Origin: Siphonodentalium dalli
Lineage: Eukaryota; Mollusca; Scaphopoda; Gadilida; Siphonodentaliidae
Assembly: GCA_032622095.1 (NCBI GenBank)
Contig: CP136065.1
Span: forward strand, 108,975,195 to 109,039,194
Direction: 5' to 3'
DNA length: 64,000 nt
Shown in pieces: positions 38,706 through 49,234 of this stretch. The notes below the pieces were generated by a model, which ran no database searches, was not told the DNA's origin, and was given only the letters and a program-made list of their open reading frames with translations. The translations under genes were made by a program, and so were the position numbers. Every line of letters starts with the position of its first letter. Position 1 is the first letter of the stretch.

Positions 38706-38746
38706 TTAGATTCGAGTCGACAAAAATCCGTCGTTTGGAACGGGCC
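38706..38746 (+). repeat. Right terminal inverted repeat of copy C
   Basis: Forty-one bases ending CGTTTGGAACGGGCC, the exact inverse of the left end at 31238. TTA follows. Only this short tip is shared; the DNA inside it is not the long-end segment. Confidence 0.75.
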
Positions 38747-39144
38747 TTACGATGGTACAATTTAGTTACAAGTGGTCGTCATAATTACTATGCCATATTT
38801 AGTTATGTCGCCCGTCGATCTTCTCGCACAATGAGTCTACCAAGCTCAACATGACACTTGTCGGTTTTTCATGCAGACTATCTTAATCTAAATTGCGTTT
38901 GCCTTAGTGGAGGGTGCTAATAAAATAGAGTTATCACTCTTGTTGCGCTCCGAATGCACCTGACATTTATGTTAAAGAAATAGCCCGTGGAACTATCCCG
39001 AGAGGTTGTATGTATTATATCGAAATAGTATCAATATTAATTGAGAGATGCGTTTCCGGGCAAGTGTCTTCGATTTATATTTATTATTTTGTACCCCGGA
39101 AATTATATACAACTTGTTATGAAGAGATAGAGCATCCTTGAGTC

Positions 39145-39743
39145 ATTCGTGACGATTACTTTACGGTGAAAACAAAAATGAAGTCAATTATTGTCAGCAG
39201 TAAATGAAACATGTTCATGAAATTACTCTGCTACTTTGAAGTGAAGGCCATACAATTTAGACAATACTCTATTCGTTAAATGGACCCAAAGGCACTCGCA
39301 GTGGATAAATGTACCAAAAATATATAAGTATATGTAGAACATCACCACTACGAAGAACGCCGATACATAGATCAACTTTGTTCTTATATTCATTATGATG
39401 GTTCTCATATAACGTAATTTCGCGTGTTGAAACCGTTGTTATGAAAACAAAACTGTTACAGTTATTCGTCAACAGAAATTTCTAATCGTGTAGTAAGTTC
39501 AATATTTTAGTTTGAACATAATTTTCAGAATATTGCTCATTGACCTTTTCCAATGTTTGCCGTCAACTTTTGATTAAACTTTTTGCATCTTACTGAACTA
39601 ATTGGTAATTTATCGGTAAATTCCACTGCAACAGTAATGTACACATAACAATCAATTCGACATGATATATCTCATTGTTGCATGTTTGAGAGTTTTTAAT
39701 AATGAAAATAAGAACAACGTAAATCTATCTAAAATTCATAATA
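39145..39743. other. Non-coding part of intron 2
   Basis: AT-rich, nothing recognised; flanked by repeat I and MITE A. Confidence 0.5.
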
Positions 39744-39975
39744 TTAAAGGTACTCAATCCGATCAGACGCTCCTAAATTACTATTTCTTTGGCTTCGGGG
39801 TAAACAATATTTTATTCGAGTCGAGGAACCCACCCATCAAAGCTCAGAGTGATCAGATATCGATTTTGGAAGTTTGTTAATTTCTCGAGATGTGGCAATT
39901 AAACACGTGGTCAAACGGACAAATTGCGGATGAAGATGCATAACTCTAAAATGATGTGGTTATTATTACCTTTAA
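39744..39975. mobile_element. MITE family A, internally deleted
   Basis: Intact left end; the right end is only ACCTTTAA after CTCTAAAATGATGTGG. Confidence 0.7.
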
Positions 39976-40274
39976 CAAACAAAAATTTGCACAAAGTGAA
40001 TACTTGATTGGCCCCACCCACATCGATTATGTGATGAAATTGGGGCCATTTCCATGCCTTTGATTGGTCATCGATCAAGGTGAGTTCACAAACTCGGTCC
40101 AATTACGCTTTGTCTCCACGCTATTCGAAATTCGGCGTATGCGTTGTTTATGTAATGCTTATTATTAAGTGTCATGCATATACAAATACTATAGGTCATG
40201 AATATCATATACAAACTGAAGAAATTTGATTTATCGAACTATTAATATCGAGTGAACGGGGGTGATAAGCCTTG

Positions 40275-40885
40275 ATTACTTGATTAATTTAACTCATTGT
40301 TGTTCCTCCTCCCGGATGTCAGATCATTAGACTGCGGCGTCTCCAAGACACTGCTGCCAGAATCGTACTTCGCCAAAAGAAGGAAGTTTCGTTGTGACTA
40401 TCAGCTCCCGTGCACCTACATTGTTTGCCGATCGTGGCCAAAATATCATTCAAAATCGCTACATTTGCTTTTTGTCGTACGCATGATCCAAACTCACTAC
40501 CAGACTACTTCACTACTACTATACAGACTACTTATCTGCCCTTTTGTTCCGGGTCGCAACCTCCGTTCTGATGCATTTTGCTCACACCGCAGGGCGCAAA
40601 CCTTGTTACGTTTGGCAATCGAGCCTTATGGCGTCGCCTGTCCCGATCTCTGAATGGCCTCCCGGAGTCTTTACGTGGCACGGGAACACTAGATGACTTT
40701 AACGCACTACTAAATACTCATCTGGTCAAACGATGATACCATTAGAACACACAAACTCTTATTCGTCGGATATCAATCGACGTCCAATAATTCATCATAT
40801 TTGTTGTGTATTTCATGTATATTTTTTTCTGTTAAGCTCTAAGGCCCGTCTTGGGGATAAGCGTTATATAAGATATATAATAATC
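40275..40885 (+). pseudogene. LINE 3' fragment (CR1/L2-like) at the EB exon acceptor
   Basis: 40330-40370 reads LRRLQDTAARIVLRQ; 40610-40736 reads ALWRRLSRSLNGLPESLRG and DDFNALLNTHLVKR with a stop at 40734. These match the region after the RT core (RLQ..AAR..., WNxLP, FKxxLKTHL). Frames shift several times. The tail, GGGGATAAGCGTTATATAAG, ends about 15-20 bases before the exon at 40901. Confidence 0.65.
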
Positions 40886-40900
40886 ACTTTAACTTTTCAG

Positions 40901-41209
40901 CCGTTTCACTGGACGAACCATGTGACGACACTAATATGTGCGCGGACTTACACAGTGTGTGCGTAAGAGGAGTTTGTAAATGCATGGTAGGACACATCGT
41001 TTCCAGTGAAGGCAAACGGTGCAAGCCTGAGCGAAATGTGGCTCTTCTTGGTGAGCAATGCGGCGATAATGTAAAGTGTTTAGACAGGTCCCCAGGTACC
41101 ATTTGCAGTCAAGGAACGTGTCAATGTGCGACCGGATACAGACCGGGAACGCTGATGGAGATGCGACGTCACAGTCTATGGGATCACGAGTGTTATCCAG
41201 AACATGCAG
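40901..41209 (+). CDS. EB-module protein, exon with two EB modules
   Basis: This 309-bp exon (103 codons) runs from an acceptor TTAACTTTTCAG at 40900 to a donor GTATGT at 41210, phase 1 at both ends. It encodes two repeats of the EB type. The first has C-x5-C-x6-C-x4-C-x-C and a closing C after VSSEGKR. The second has the order QCGDNVKC, then GTIC, GTCQC and a closing C in HEC. The GxCxC core followed by a small loop with glycine is the EB signature (Pfam EB family, from memory). These modules occur in secreted and receptor proteins; the ligand cannot be told. A LINE remnant ends about 15-20 bases before the acceptor, so the intron's 3' end is mostly transposon-derived. Confidence 0.82.
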
Positions 41210-41331
41210 GTATGTAGCCAACGGAATGATATTGATGAGCGCGTAAGATAAGATAAGATTTATTGACAGAATCGCACACTCGAGGCCGATGTCAAAGCAA
41301 TAAATAACATAAAATGTGATTATAAATATAG

Positions 41332-41380
41332 TATTAAAGGCCCACTTAATTTTCGAATGCCCAGATCACATTTTATTATA
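41332..41380. mobile_element. MITE family B, left tip
   Basis: ATTAAAGGCCCACTTAATTT and GAATGCCCAGATCACATT only, in the intron after the third EB exon. Confidence 0.6.
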
Positions 41381-41639
41381 TGACTATCGTTTTTCATTCC
41401 CCAATACCACTATAGTAAAGAGATCATTTCCCGACCATCGGACCAGAGCTACAGTTTGATCCGATGTCACACCACCCTTCTCTATCTCGCAAACTGCGCA
41501 TGACCGGAAAAAGCAGGACAGTTCTTTCTTTATTTTTGATACTAGCGAGCGTGTGCAATTGCATGGTTTCATTTCATAATTAATGAGAGAAATTGTGCTT
41601 TTTAAATAAAAAGCATGTCATATAATAAACCTGTTATAT

Positions 41640-41803
41640 CGCTGCAGTGAATTGATCTGGGCTTCGCATCACGTCTCGTTGAAGAGGTCAGATCGCTCAT
41701 GGATCAAACTCGACGCCTGCGGCGGCTCGTTTGATCCAGCGATCTGACCTCTTCAACTCGACGTGATACTTCGCCCCAGATCAATTCACTGCAGCGATAA
41801 CAT
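41640..41803. repeat. Hairpin H5 with mirror-placed CTCG/TTCG
   Basis: The arms start CGCTGCAGTGAATTGATCTG and pair around 41719. Direct-orientation words are TTCG 41663, CTCG 41675 and 41709 on the left, and CTCG 41726 and 41757 and TTCG 41770 on the right. A three-base insertion (CAT) in the left arm shifts symmetry by 3. Confidence 0.8.
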
Positions 41804-41814
41804 GTATTTATCAT

Positions 41815-42655
41815 GTCACCAGGTTGGATTGACCAATGATGACGCTGCGAACTTCTACGAAATGCGGTTAAAGAACAACGGACGGTATTATCTTCAAAAT
41901 CAATTTTCAAATCAGTCGAATCTCTAGGGTTAACATTACCAGAGACTGGTCACGCCACCGACATGATAACGAAAAATTTCCGAAAATCTTTACAAAATAG
42001 CTATAACGAGTACTTCCAAGCTAGCCTGAGTGACGACTGCTCAAAATCAGGCAGCAACAAACTCAGAACATATCGGCTTTACAAGAAAGAGTATAGGCTT
42101 GAGCCCTATCTTCTGAACGCGAAATCATTGGAAGACAGAATAGCTTTCACCAGATTCAGAATCAGTAACCATGTACTTGCTATAGAAAAGGGGCGTCATT
42201 TACAGCCCCCAGTAAAATTAGAAAATAGAAAGTGTGTGTTTTGCTGCGATGATGTCGTAGAAGATGAAATACATTTCCTTATGGAATGCACTGCATATTC
42301 ACAACTACGAAAAGAGCTTCTCGAATCAATGGTTAACCATATTCCGAATTTTCATCGCATTAACGCCAACGATCAATTTACTACTATATTGACAAATGAC
42401 TGTCCCACTCTAACACGAATAATATGTAAACTGATCCGTCGCTTCTTCGATACTCGTGCTGAGCAAATAACAGTTAGGAAACCATAAATATGATACATGA
42501 TCCTGAGACTCCTTGTACATCGTAGCATATTATGTAATTTTGTTCTTGTATATTTTATTATCACATGTTTTGTATACTATTATCCATTGTATTAGCAAAC
42601 TGTCCTCGTGTGGATGTTTTTTGCCAATAAATCATTATCTATCTATCAGGAGACA
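41815..42655 (+). pseudogene. LINE 3' end, C-terminal zinc-binding domain
   Basis: The ORF 41963-42487 (174 aa) is the C-terminal piece of a LINE ORF2. It has RTYRLYKKEYRLEPYL, FTRFRISNHVLAIEKGRH and the zinc block CVFCCDDVVEDEIHFLMEC, followed by an RKELLES helix. It resembles the C-terminus of the LINE at 12870-15960 but is a different copy. Upstream RT is absent. The 3' end is AATAAATCATTATCTATC. The long open frame suggests a fairly young insertion. Confidence 0.7.
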
Positions 42656-43084
42656 TTGGGTCGTTATCTTTGTAGCCCGTCCCATATGGAATCCATATCC
42701 CCCTCACGGTTCCCATATGGGGTCGATGTCCGCCATTTTGTTTTTCATGGAACTCTGCCGCCTCGTGTATATTTTCGGTGTATTTTGGCGCCAAGAAAAG
42801 GATATCTGTCGGAAATCAAGTTCTGTTAATTTAAAGACATAATACCATATACCAAAACCGGCATGTGATATATTTGAGAAATTCTAAACACTCATAAATT
42901 AACTATCAAACTCAAGTTTGTTGTCCTGCTTCTGGTGATTATCCATTGACTCAATGCGTTGACGTTCAACGCACATGACGCATCACTGTGACGTTACATA
43001 AGTTAATAGCCATAGACAACAAAATTACTTACTGGCAGCTAATGAACTTCGTACAAGTAATTCAAATTCTCACACGGAAAACAT

Positions 43085-43230
43085 GATAAAATCGTTACAG
43101 GACTCGTAGTTGCCGGCTACGGTGACATATGAGGCTCAGCGAGATTAATATCGGGCTCGGCTAACGCCTCGCCCGTATTAATCTCACTTCGCCTCATATG
43201 ACACCGTATCCGGCAACAACTCGCCCTGTA
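43085..43230. repeat. Hairpin H6 with mirror-placed CTCG, inserted in a MITE
   Basis: The arms pair around 43163.5. CTCG at 43103, CTCA at 43135 and CTCG at 43156 face CTCG 43168, TTCG 43188 and CTCG 43220. The right arm stops where family-B MITE sequence (ATATACAACATATTCC) begins, so the hairpin replaced the MITE's left end. Confidence 0.8.
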
Positions 43231-43478
43231 ACTTATAATATACAACATATTCCGTAGTATTTACCATTTGGAAGAGTAACTATAAAAATATATTCCACCA
43301 GAATAAGGAACACCTGAAATTAAGCACAGAACACATGTCGGTACCTTGACAAAAACCACATGTTCACGGGTTTTTTTGACCGAATAAGTTGATAATACAA
43401 TGTTTTTGGCGCTTCCTCTTTCAAATGGTATATAATATGAAACGTGATCTGGTGATTCGAAAATTAAGTGGCCTTTAA
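43228..43478. mobile_element. MITE family B, left end replaced by hairpin H6
   Basis: Starts inside the family at ATATACAACATATTCC; the right end GAAAATTAAGTGGCCTTTAA is intact. Confidence 0.65.
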
Positions 43479-43633
43479 ACACAAGCATATTAATTTTCAA
43501 CGTTTCGTGATACACATAGTTTGTGTATATATAAATAGTTGGACCATCATGTTGCAGATAATATTGCATGTTTTTGGTACATTATTTCTTAAGATGAGTA
43601 AAAATTTATGTTGATCACCTATAGTATTAACTA

Positions 43634-44068
43634 TTAAAGGGCCATTTAATTTTCGAGTCATCGACTATTTTTTATAGTGCCTTGATATATGATTTTAATA
43701 ACAATATATGCCATAAAACATTATTAAATTACTATAAGTCATCACCATTTGGAACGTCTGTGTCTCAGACGGTGCCCATAGAGTTATATAAAATAGCTGA
43801 AATCATAAAAACGTATAGTTTATTTTCAATGGAAGAGTAATAACTCTATATCTAAATAGTTATTCCCCTTCCATTGAAAACAATATACTTTGTGCAGAAA
43901 CTTGAGCACAGACCACACATAGGTATCTCAACAAAACAACATGTTCACAGTTTATTACATCGAATAAGTTGAAATACAATAATTTTGGAGCTTCCTCTTT
44001 CGCTATATAATATGGCATATATTTTATATAATATGATCTGGGAGTTCAAAAATTAAGTGGTCCTTTAA
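43634..44068. mobile_element. MITE family B, full copy
   Basis: Left TTAAAGGGCCATTTAATTTT and right AAATTAAGTGGTCCTTTAA are inverted; TTAA at both ends. The middle has an inverted pair around AATGGAAG and CTTCCATT. Confidence 0.75.
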
Positions 44069-44281
44069 AGGTCTGATTATTCATTTCTGCAAAGAATCGC
44101 TCTTAGATTTGTTGGGGCATCGTATAATGAAGTGTTCTTCCGTTTCTACATCTATACCATTGGTGTTTGCTAATTCTATCAACAGCGGTACTTTAGGCTA
44201 TTTGTGTCTGCCTTTCTCAATTTCAAACCATGGCCGCTAATCCTAAAGTAAATCTAACGGCGAAATATTTAACGAGGTTCA

Positions 44282-44589
44282 AATATGGTTCTATGTGGTA
44301 TTTAATATGGTTCTATGTGGTATTTAATATGGTTCTATGTGGTATTTAATATGTTGCTATGTGGTATTTAATATGGTTCTATGTGGTATTTAATATGTTT
44401 CTATGTGGTATTTAATATGGTTCTATGTGGTATTTAATATGGTTCTATGTGGTATTTAATATGGTTCTATGTGGTATTTAATATGGTTCTATGTGGTATT
44501 TAATATGGTTCTATGTGGTATTTAATATGGTTATATGTGGTATTTAATATGGTTCTATGTGGTATTTAATATGGTTCTATGTGGTATTT
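44282..44589 (+). repeat. 22-bp minisatellite, 14 copies
   Basis: The unit is AATATGGTTCTATGTGGTAT plus TT, repeated 14 times with only three variant units (GTTGCT, GTTTCT, GTTATA). No coding role seen. Confidence 0.95.
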
Positions 44590-44987
44590 TATTTTCACGG
44601 TTCGATAAGTTCGCAACATTTTGTTAAACGTTTGTTTTTCGTCGTTGAATATATCTCGTCTGAAACAGCATACATGATCAATTTTTCAGTTATCACACAT
44701 TCTTCGAATTGACTTCAAGGTTTTATCCCCACTATAGAAATGTCTATATTTAGGTACTTCCAGATGTGTTTGTAAACACTGTCATTTCTCATTTCAGATT
44801 TGAGTACATACTGCTACAGCTGAGTTTCGATGTGGTTTTCAACCATAGAAGAAAACCAAGTCATTCCTGTCTATTCTCGAAGGGTCTCATTATTATCAAT
44901 ACATGTAATAAACAAATCGCATTCACTTTCTGTTATTCTCGATTTGATGACCAACAAGTGATTCAACCCCTGGTTAACCCATTCATG

Positions 44988-45240
44988 TCGGGAACTGCTA
45001 TGGTGCAGCATTACATATCAGGATATACCACATTACAGATAGGCTCCATATGGGAGATTCGCACATATAAGAGAATGCACTGGCTTACAAGGTCATGTTA
45101 AATACATGTATTGTTAGGCCAATGTATTCTGATATAAATGCGAGGCTCCATATGTGACTCGCATATATAAGAGAATTCATTGGCACATGGTTTTTTGTTT
45201 GTGGTCAAAATTTCAGGAAGCTCCAGTCATAGATGGGTTA
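44988..45240 (+). repeat. Dispersed repeat F, copy 2, followed by repeat G
   Basis: Second copy of repeat F. From about 45255 repeat G (GGGTCCTGCTGAATTGCTATG) follows; G also occurs at 4597 and 49780. Confidence 0.75.
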
Positions 45241-45470
45241 AGCCGTCCTTGCTCTGATGCTGGGGGTCCTGCTAATTTGCTATGATGCTGGTGGGTCCTG
45301 CTGAATTGCTATGCTCTAGTAGGCCACAGCAATGCTGTTATGAAAAAGTAATTTTATTTTCTCTAAAGTTGTCCGGCACTTGTGTGTTGTTTGGTTAATC
45401 CGATCCGTTTGAGAAAAAGCCAGTGTCTGTATGAACCATTCAAGAACATATATATATATTTTTAAATAGT

Positions 45471-45685
45471 TTAAAGGTACTCAATCCGATCAAACGCTCC
45501 TAAATTACTATTTCTCTGGCTTCGGGGGTAAAAAGTATCTGATTCGATTCGAGGAACATACACATCAACACTGAGAGTGATCAGATATCGATTTTTGAAG
45601 TTTGTTATTTGTATTGTTTGTGGCCCAGAAACACGCCGTCAAAAGTATGGTCTCGGTAAAAATTGCGGATAAAGATGAATAATTA
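45471..45685. mobile_element. MITE family A, left half
   Basis: Left end and middle present; it stops after ATAAAGATGAATAATTACACC. Confidence 0.7.
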
Positions 45686-46099
45686 CACCCACTTCATTTT
45701 CTATAGTAAATTGCCGTTGAGTTTATCAAAGCTAATGTAATTATATCGGATAATTACATTAGGTCGAGATTTTATCAGTGCAACAAAAACGACCCAAAAG
45801 AACTCGCGCGCAATGATATTTGTAGTCCGTTGCATAGTAACTAAGGACGCTATTTTATTCGCACTCGCTTCGCAGTACACATTATTTTTCACGAACGCTA
45901 TGAAAGCTAATAAAAGAATAATAAATAACTATCCAAATAAAGACAATGCCCCAATATAATAAACATTCCCAAGCTGTTTACAGAGTGTAAATTTGGTCGT
46001 ATTTGCGACGTTTCGTTACGAAATGCATGACTAAACATACACAACTTTTTAGTTTTCGTTTCATTTATAATTTTATTTACATTTTCCCAGCAGGCACCA

Positions 46100-46265
46100 C
46101 TTGTCATTTTGTAAGACCACAGGAGTGTGGAACTTTATTAATAATTGCATTAATTAGCCTAATTACCATTTTTTTTGCCATAATGCTGGGCCAAAAAAAA
46201 TGGTAATTAGCATAATTAAGGCAGTTATTGATAAAGTTCCAAGCTCCTGTGGTGGGAACGGGTCG
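46100..46265. repeat. Hairpin H7
   Basis: ACCACAGGAG, GGAACTTTAT and TAATTACCATTTTTTTT on the left pair with AAAAAAAATGGTAATTA, ATAAAGTTCC and CTCCTGTGGT on the right; the loop is about 15 bases. It has no CTCG words. Confidence 0.8.
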
Positions 46266-46345
46266 TTTCGGTCCGGAGACGTTTCGGCTCAGACCTTTTC
46301 GGTCCAGGGACGTTTCGGCTGGGACGTTTCGGCCCCATATATTGT
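46255..46345 (+). repeat. Degenerate GACGTTTCGG repeats
   Basis: GGTCGTTTCGG, GACGTTTCGGCTC, CCTTTTCGGTCC, GGACGTTTCGGCT and GGACGTTTCGGCC stand in a row, directly after hairpin H7. Confidence 0.7.
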
Positions 46346-46657
46346 GTTAATTGGAGTTGATTGCAGGGGATTAACTCGGCTTATACAGCTTAATCACTAC
46401 TTAAGCTGATTTATTTCATCACTTTATGGTGTGTTGGAGATTATGACAGATTTGACAACAGTTTTGGCGATATGGATAACAATTTATTTCAGTAAATTTA
46501 AACATAAATAAACGACATAGTAAAAGCATTTAAGCGATGTTATTTATTTTTATGGTTTTAGTCCGAAACCATAAAAATGAATAATATCGCTAATATATTG
46601 TGACTACAACTGTATATGAAAAACCGAACAATGTCACACAATTCTCAGTTCTCATCA

Positions 46658-46882
46658 CTAGTTCTTCTTCTTTCCCATCTTGTAAATTTCGTTGCACTTT
46701 CGCAGAAAATCTGTCGTCGTTACGTTCTTCTCTCTATATTCATGATATTGCTGCCACAACTCTTCAAGCGCCAAGTCGATCTTGGTGTATTTGGTTCTGT
46801 GGTCTGTCTCAAGGTCACGAGCTGCCACGGAGATCGCGACGTGGTCTGCCTCGGCATGCAGAATTGGTGCTAGTTTGTAAAA
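46658..46882 (-). pseudogene. Coding-like fragment, minus strand, unknown protein
   Basis: A 74-codon open frame without ATG ends at a stop (46658-46660). It reads LAPILHAEADHVAISVAARD, LETDHRTKYTKIDLALEELW and QQYHEYREKNVTTTDFLRKC, polar and helical, unlike the low-complexity shadow ORFs on the other strand. A possible acceptor (ACAAACTAG) lies near its start. It could be an exon, or a fragment of a transposon protein. I do not recognise it. Confidence 0.35.
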
Positions 46883-46929
46883 ACTATATTATATAATTTA
46901 TAGGATGTATTTTTTAATTACTGTTTACA

Positions 46930-47790
46930 GATGTCCCCAAACATTGTACCAGTCCCGTGAGAACACTGCAACATATTTGTTCCCTTCATCTCAGTGTAAC
47001 GATATGTTACAAAGCGTTTCATGATTTCTGAGATTCCACAGAGACTGGCCCTACAAACTGAAACTTACAAAGTCCCCTTAAAAAAAAAAATGCAGCATTC
47101 AATGTTTCTTCACCTCCTTTTATTGTAGCGATATGTTGCAAAGTGTAATGAGGCGTTACCGGTACATTTTACAAATGATATTAAGTCACCCCCGGGACCC
47201 CCCCCCCCCCCCAAAAAAACGCAGCATATTATTAAAACTCATCTCAATGCAGCGATATGTTACAAAGTGTTACGAATCGTTATATGATTTCAGAGATCCA
47301 CAGTGACCGCGTGTAGACAGGACTGTGTTACAAATGATATAAAGTCCCTGTGAGAAAACTGCAGTATATTTTTTCAACTCGTCTCAGTGTAGCGATAAAT
47401 TGTTACGAAGCATTATGTTACATGTGCAACAGAACGAGAGAGAGAGAGTGAGAGAGAATTGTGGGAGTCGCACCGAAAGTTGGTATCACCCGGAATCCCA
47501 AGCCGGTCACACATCCATGGAATAACCGCGCCCGACGTTGCTTAACTTTGGTTATCACACAAAGCGTGTAACGACCGTGACTTATCGATCAGAGAATTAA
47601 GTCATCGGCCTTCTATATTTACAACGCGACCGCTATACACATGATTCCTGAGATCCACAGAGACCACTCGTTGATTGGTGTTACAAATAATGTAACGTCC
47701 CTGTGCAGGATATTTCTTCTACTCATCTCAGTGTACCGATAATGGCGATATGTTAAAAAGTGTTACAAAGGTTTACGTGTCTGCATTATC
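46930..47790 (+). repeat. Diverged tandem repeat around GCGATATGTTACAAAG
   Basis: Four or five units share CTCAGTGTAGCGATATGTTA, ACAAAGTGTTA, GAGATCCACAGAGACC and AAATGATATAAAGTCCC. A C-run (47199-47212), a GA-rich tract (47435-47457) and unrelated DNA interrupt them. Confidence 0.7.
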
Positions 47791-48360
47791 TGGACACAAC
47801 CGATTTATAAATAATCACTTTAAATTTTACCATTATAATACCAAATATATTAGTTTTTGAAAAATAAATCATCTTAAAATTCCTTAAATGGCTAAATGCC
47901 ATGATGATTTAATTCTTCTGAAAACTTGTTTCTCGGTAAAATCACAATGACACAAAATGACTGCGAAAAATCTAAAATTGAAAAGTATTTGGCTCACTGC
48001 CGATAGATAGGAGGATTCCTGTAAGAAAGTTCTCACTAAACTTTTTGATCGCATGTTCATGATTCCCAGTTGACATGGAGACTAACTGTATATTTTCCTC
48101 TTCCAAAATTCTGCTAATAATGTTTAATTTTGATCAAAAGTTTATTAATGTTTTGTTTCGTCCTTGACATACGTTCGGGAAAAACCCACTCGATCTACAG
48201 ATCTGCAGATCGATCGATATTATTCGGACGGGAATGCAGCGAGTTGTTTTCGGCTCAAGTCTTGTCTGTTATTTGAGAACATATAGTTCCTTGTTTCAAT
48301 CGCATTTTATGGGCGAATATGTCTTTAAAATCAATATTTAACAATCGATGGCATAATTAT

Positions 48361-48513
48361 AAGGAATAATCTCGGTTTCCTAATGTAATTACACAGTCTA
48401 AAGGCATATGCCGAATCACAAACTCTTATAAATCGCTTCGCGATTTATAGGTTTGTGATTCGGCATATGCCTTTAGACTGTGTAATTACATTAGGAAACC
48501 GAGATTATTCCTT
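48361..48513. repeat. Hairpin H8, near-perfect 70-bp arms
   Basis: AAGGAATAATCTCGG to AAATCGC pairs with its inverse around 48437 with only one small bulge near 48423. The right side abuts a family-A MITE end. The near identity of the arms suggests a recent origin. Confidence 0.85.
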
Positions 48514-48514
48514 A

Positions 48515-48691
48515 AATAACTCTAAAATCAAGTGGTTATTTTTACCACTTAATCTTAGAGTTATCCATCACTCTGAGCTTTGATAGGTGGGTTCCTCGAC
48601 TCGAATCAAATATTTTTTAGCCCCGAAGCCAAAGAAATTAGAAAATTAGTAGAATTCAGGAGCGTCTGATCGGATTGGGTACCTTTAATTA
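48515..48691. mobile_element. MITE family A, right half next to hairpin H8
   Basis: From the inverted TAACTCTAAAATC...ATCTTAGAGTTA core to GATCGGATTGGGTACCTTTAA. The left half seems to be replaced by H8. Confidence 0.7.
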
Positions 48692-48699
48692 TATATGGC

Positions 48700-48845
48700 A
48701 TTATATTAGAAACTATCGTTATAACATATTAATTGATAGTTCTGATGCTTTCGGACATGTGTCTTCGATTCATATCTATTATTTTATGCCCCGGAAACTA
48801 TATAAAACGTATTTATGTGAAGAGATAGACCATCTTTAAATATTA
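48700..48845 (+). repeat. Dispersed repeat I (also at 39010-39145)
   Basis: TGTCTTCGATTCATATCTATT and CCCCGGAAACTATATA with GAAGAGATAGA are common to both. Confidence 0.7.
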
Positions 48846-49234
48846 TTCTTCAGCATTAACAGTGGAACATGATTGTGCGGAAACAAAAAACCGAAAAATC
48901 CCAACTCTAACTTCAGACAATCAACAGGTTTATCAAAATGACAATCTCCCCATCCGCTGGATAGCATTTTATCAACCAAAAAGACTCCCTCGTCCCGTCA
49001 TATCTGAGGTTTATTTAATCATAATCGATATAACCTTTGGTTGTTGATATTCCCCTTTGACCCACGATGTGTAAACTCATGAAACTGATTTTAAAACGCT
49101 AAATTATTATTTTCGTCTATATTTTGACTTTTTCGGCCATCAATATATTTATCAGCGCCAGGCGGAATATTGATCAAATCACATTCAAGTTTCACAGAGA
49201 TAAGCCCGCTTCTCTTGTTTGGAAAATCGAAAAT

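Larger units (their letters stand above)
31238..38746. mobile_element. PIF/Harbinger-like (PHIS-type) composite transposon, copy C
   Basis: The left end is GGCCCGTTCCAAACGACGG and the right end is its exact reverse complement; the terminal inverted repeat is 41 bp. TTA stands on both sides (31235-31237 and 38747-38749). A 3-bp TWA duplication with GGCC-type ends fits PIF/Harbinger. The inside is layered. The left long end is 31238-31740. A second, nested end is 32343-32715. A large palindrome is centred at 33272. Head-to-head long ends are at 34310-34570 and 34650-34920. A Helitron is at 35228-37025, and a short-end segment stops at 37488. About 1.2 kb before the right end holds the SWIM exon. 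No transposase is visible. It fills most of intron 2 of the EB gene. Confidence 0.65.
26540..41209 (+). other. Gene model: secreted or membrane EB-module protein, 5' three exons
   Basis: Exons 26540-26633, 30046-30186 and 40901-41209 join into one open frame of 168 codons plus one base. Each junction falls after the first base of a codon (phase 1). The acceptors end in TTTTTCAG, CATTTCAG and CTTTTCAG; the donors are GTTAGT, GTACGT and GTATGT. Introns are 3412 and 10714 bp, filled with MITEs and a large nested transposon. The product starts with a signal peptide and continues as EB-type cysteine modules, so it is probably extracellular or a receptor ectodomain. The frame is open at the last donor, so more exons must follow; I found none convincing downstream. 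The upstream non-coding exon implied by the acceptor at 26539 was not located. Confidence 0.75.

Noticed and set aside
46924-47030. Possible next EB-gene exon after TTTACAG at 46923
   Set aside because: The phase-1 reading has a few cysteines but is part of the diverged tandem repeat and ends in a stop.
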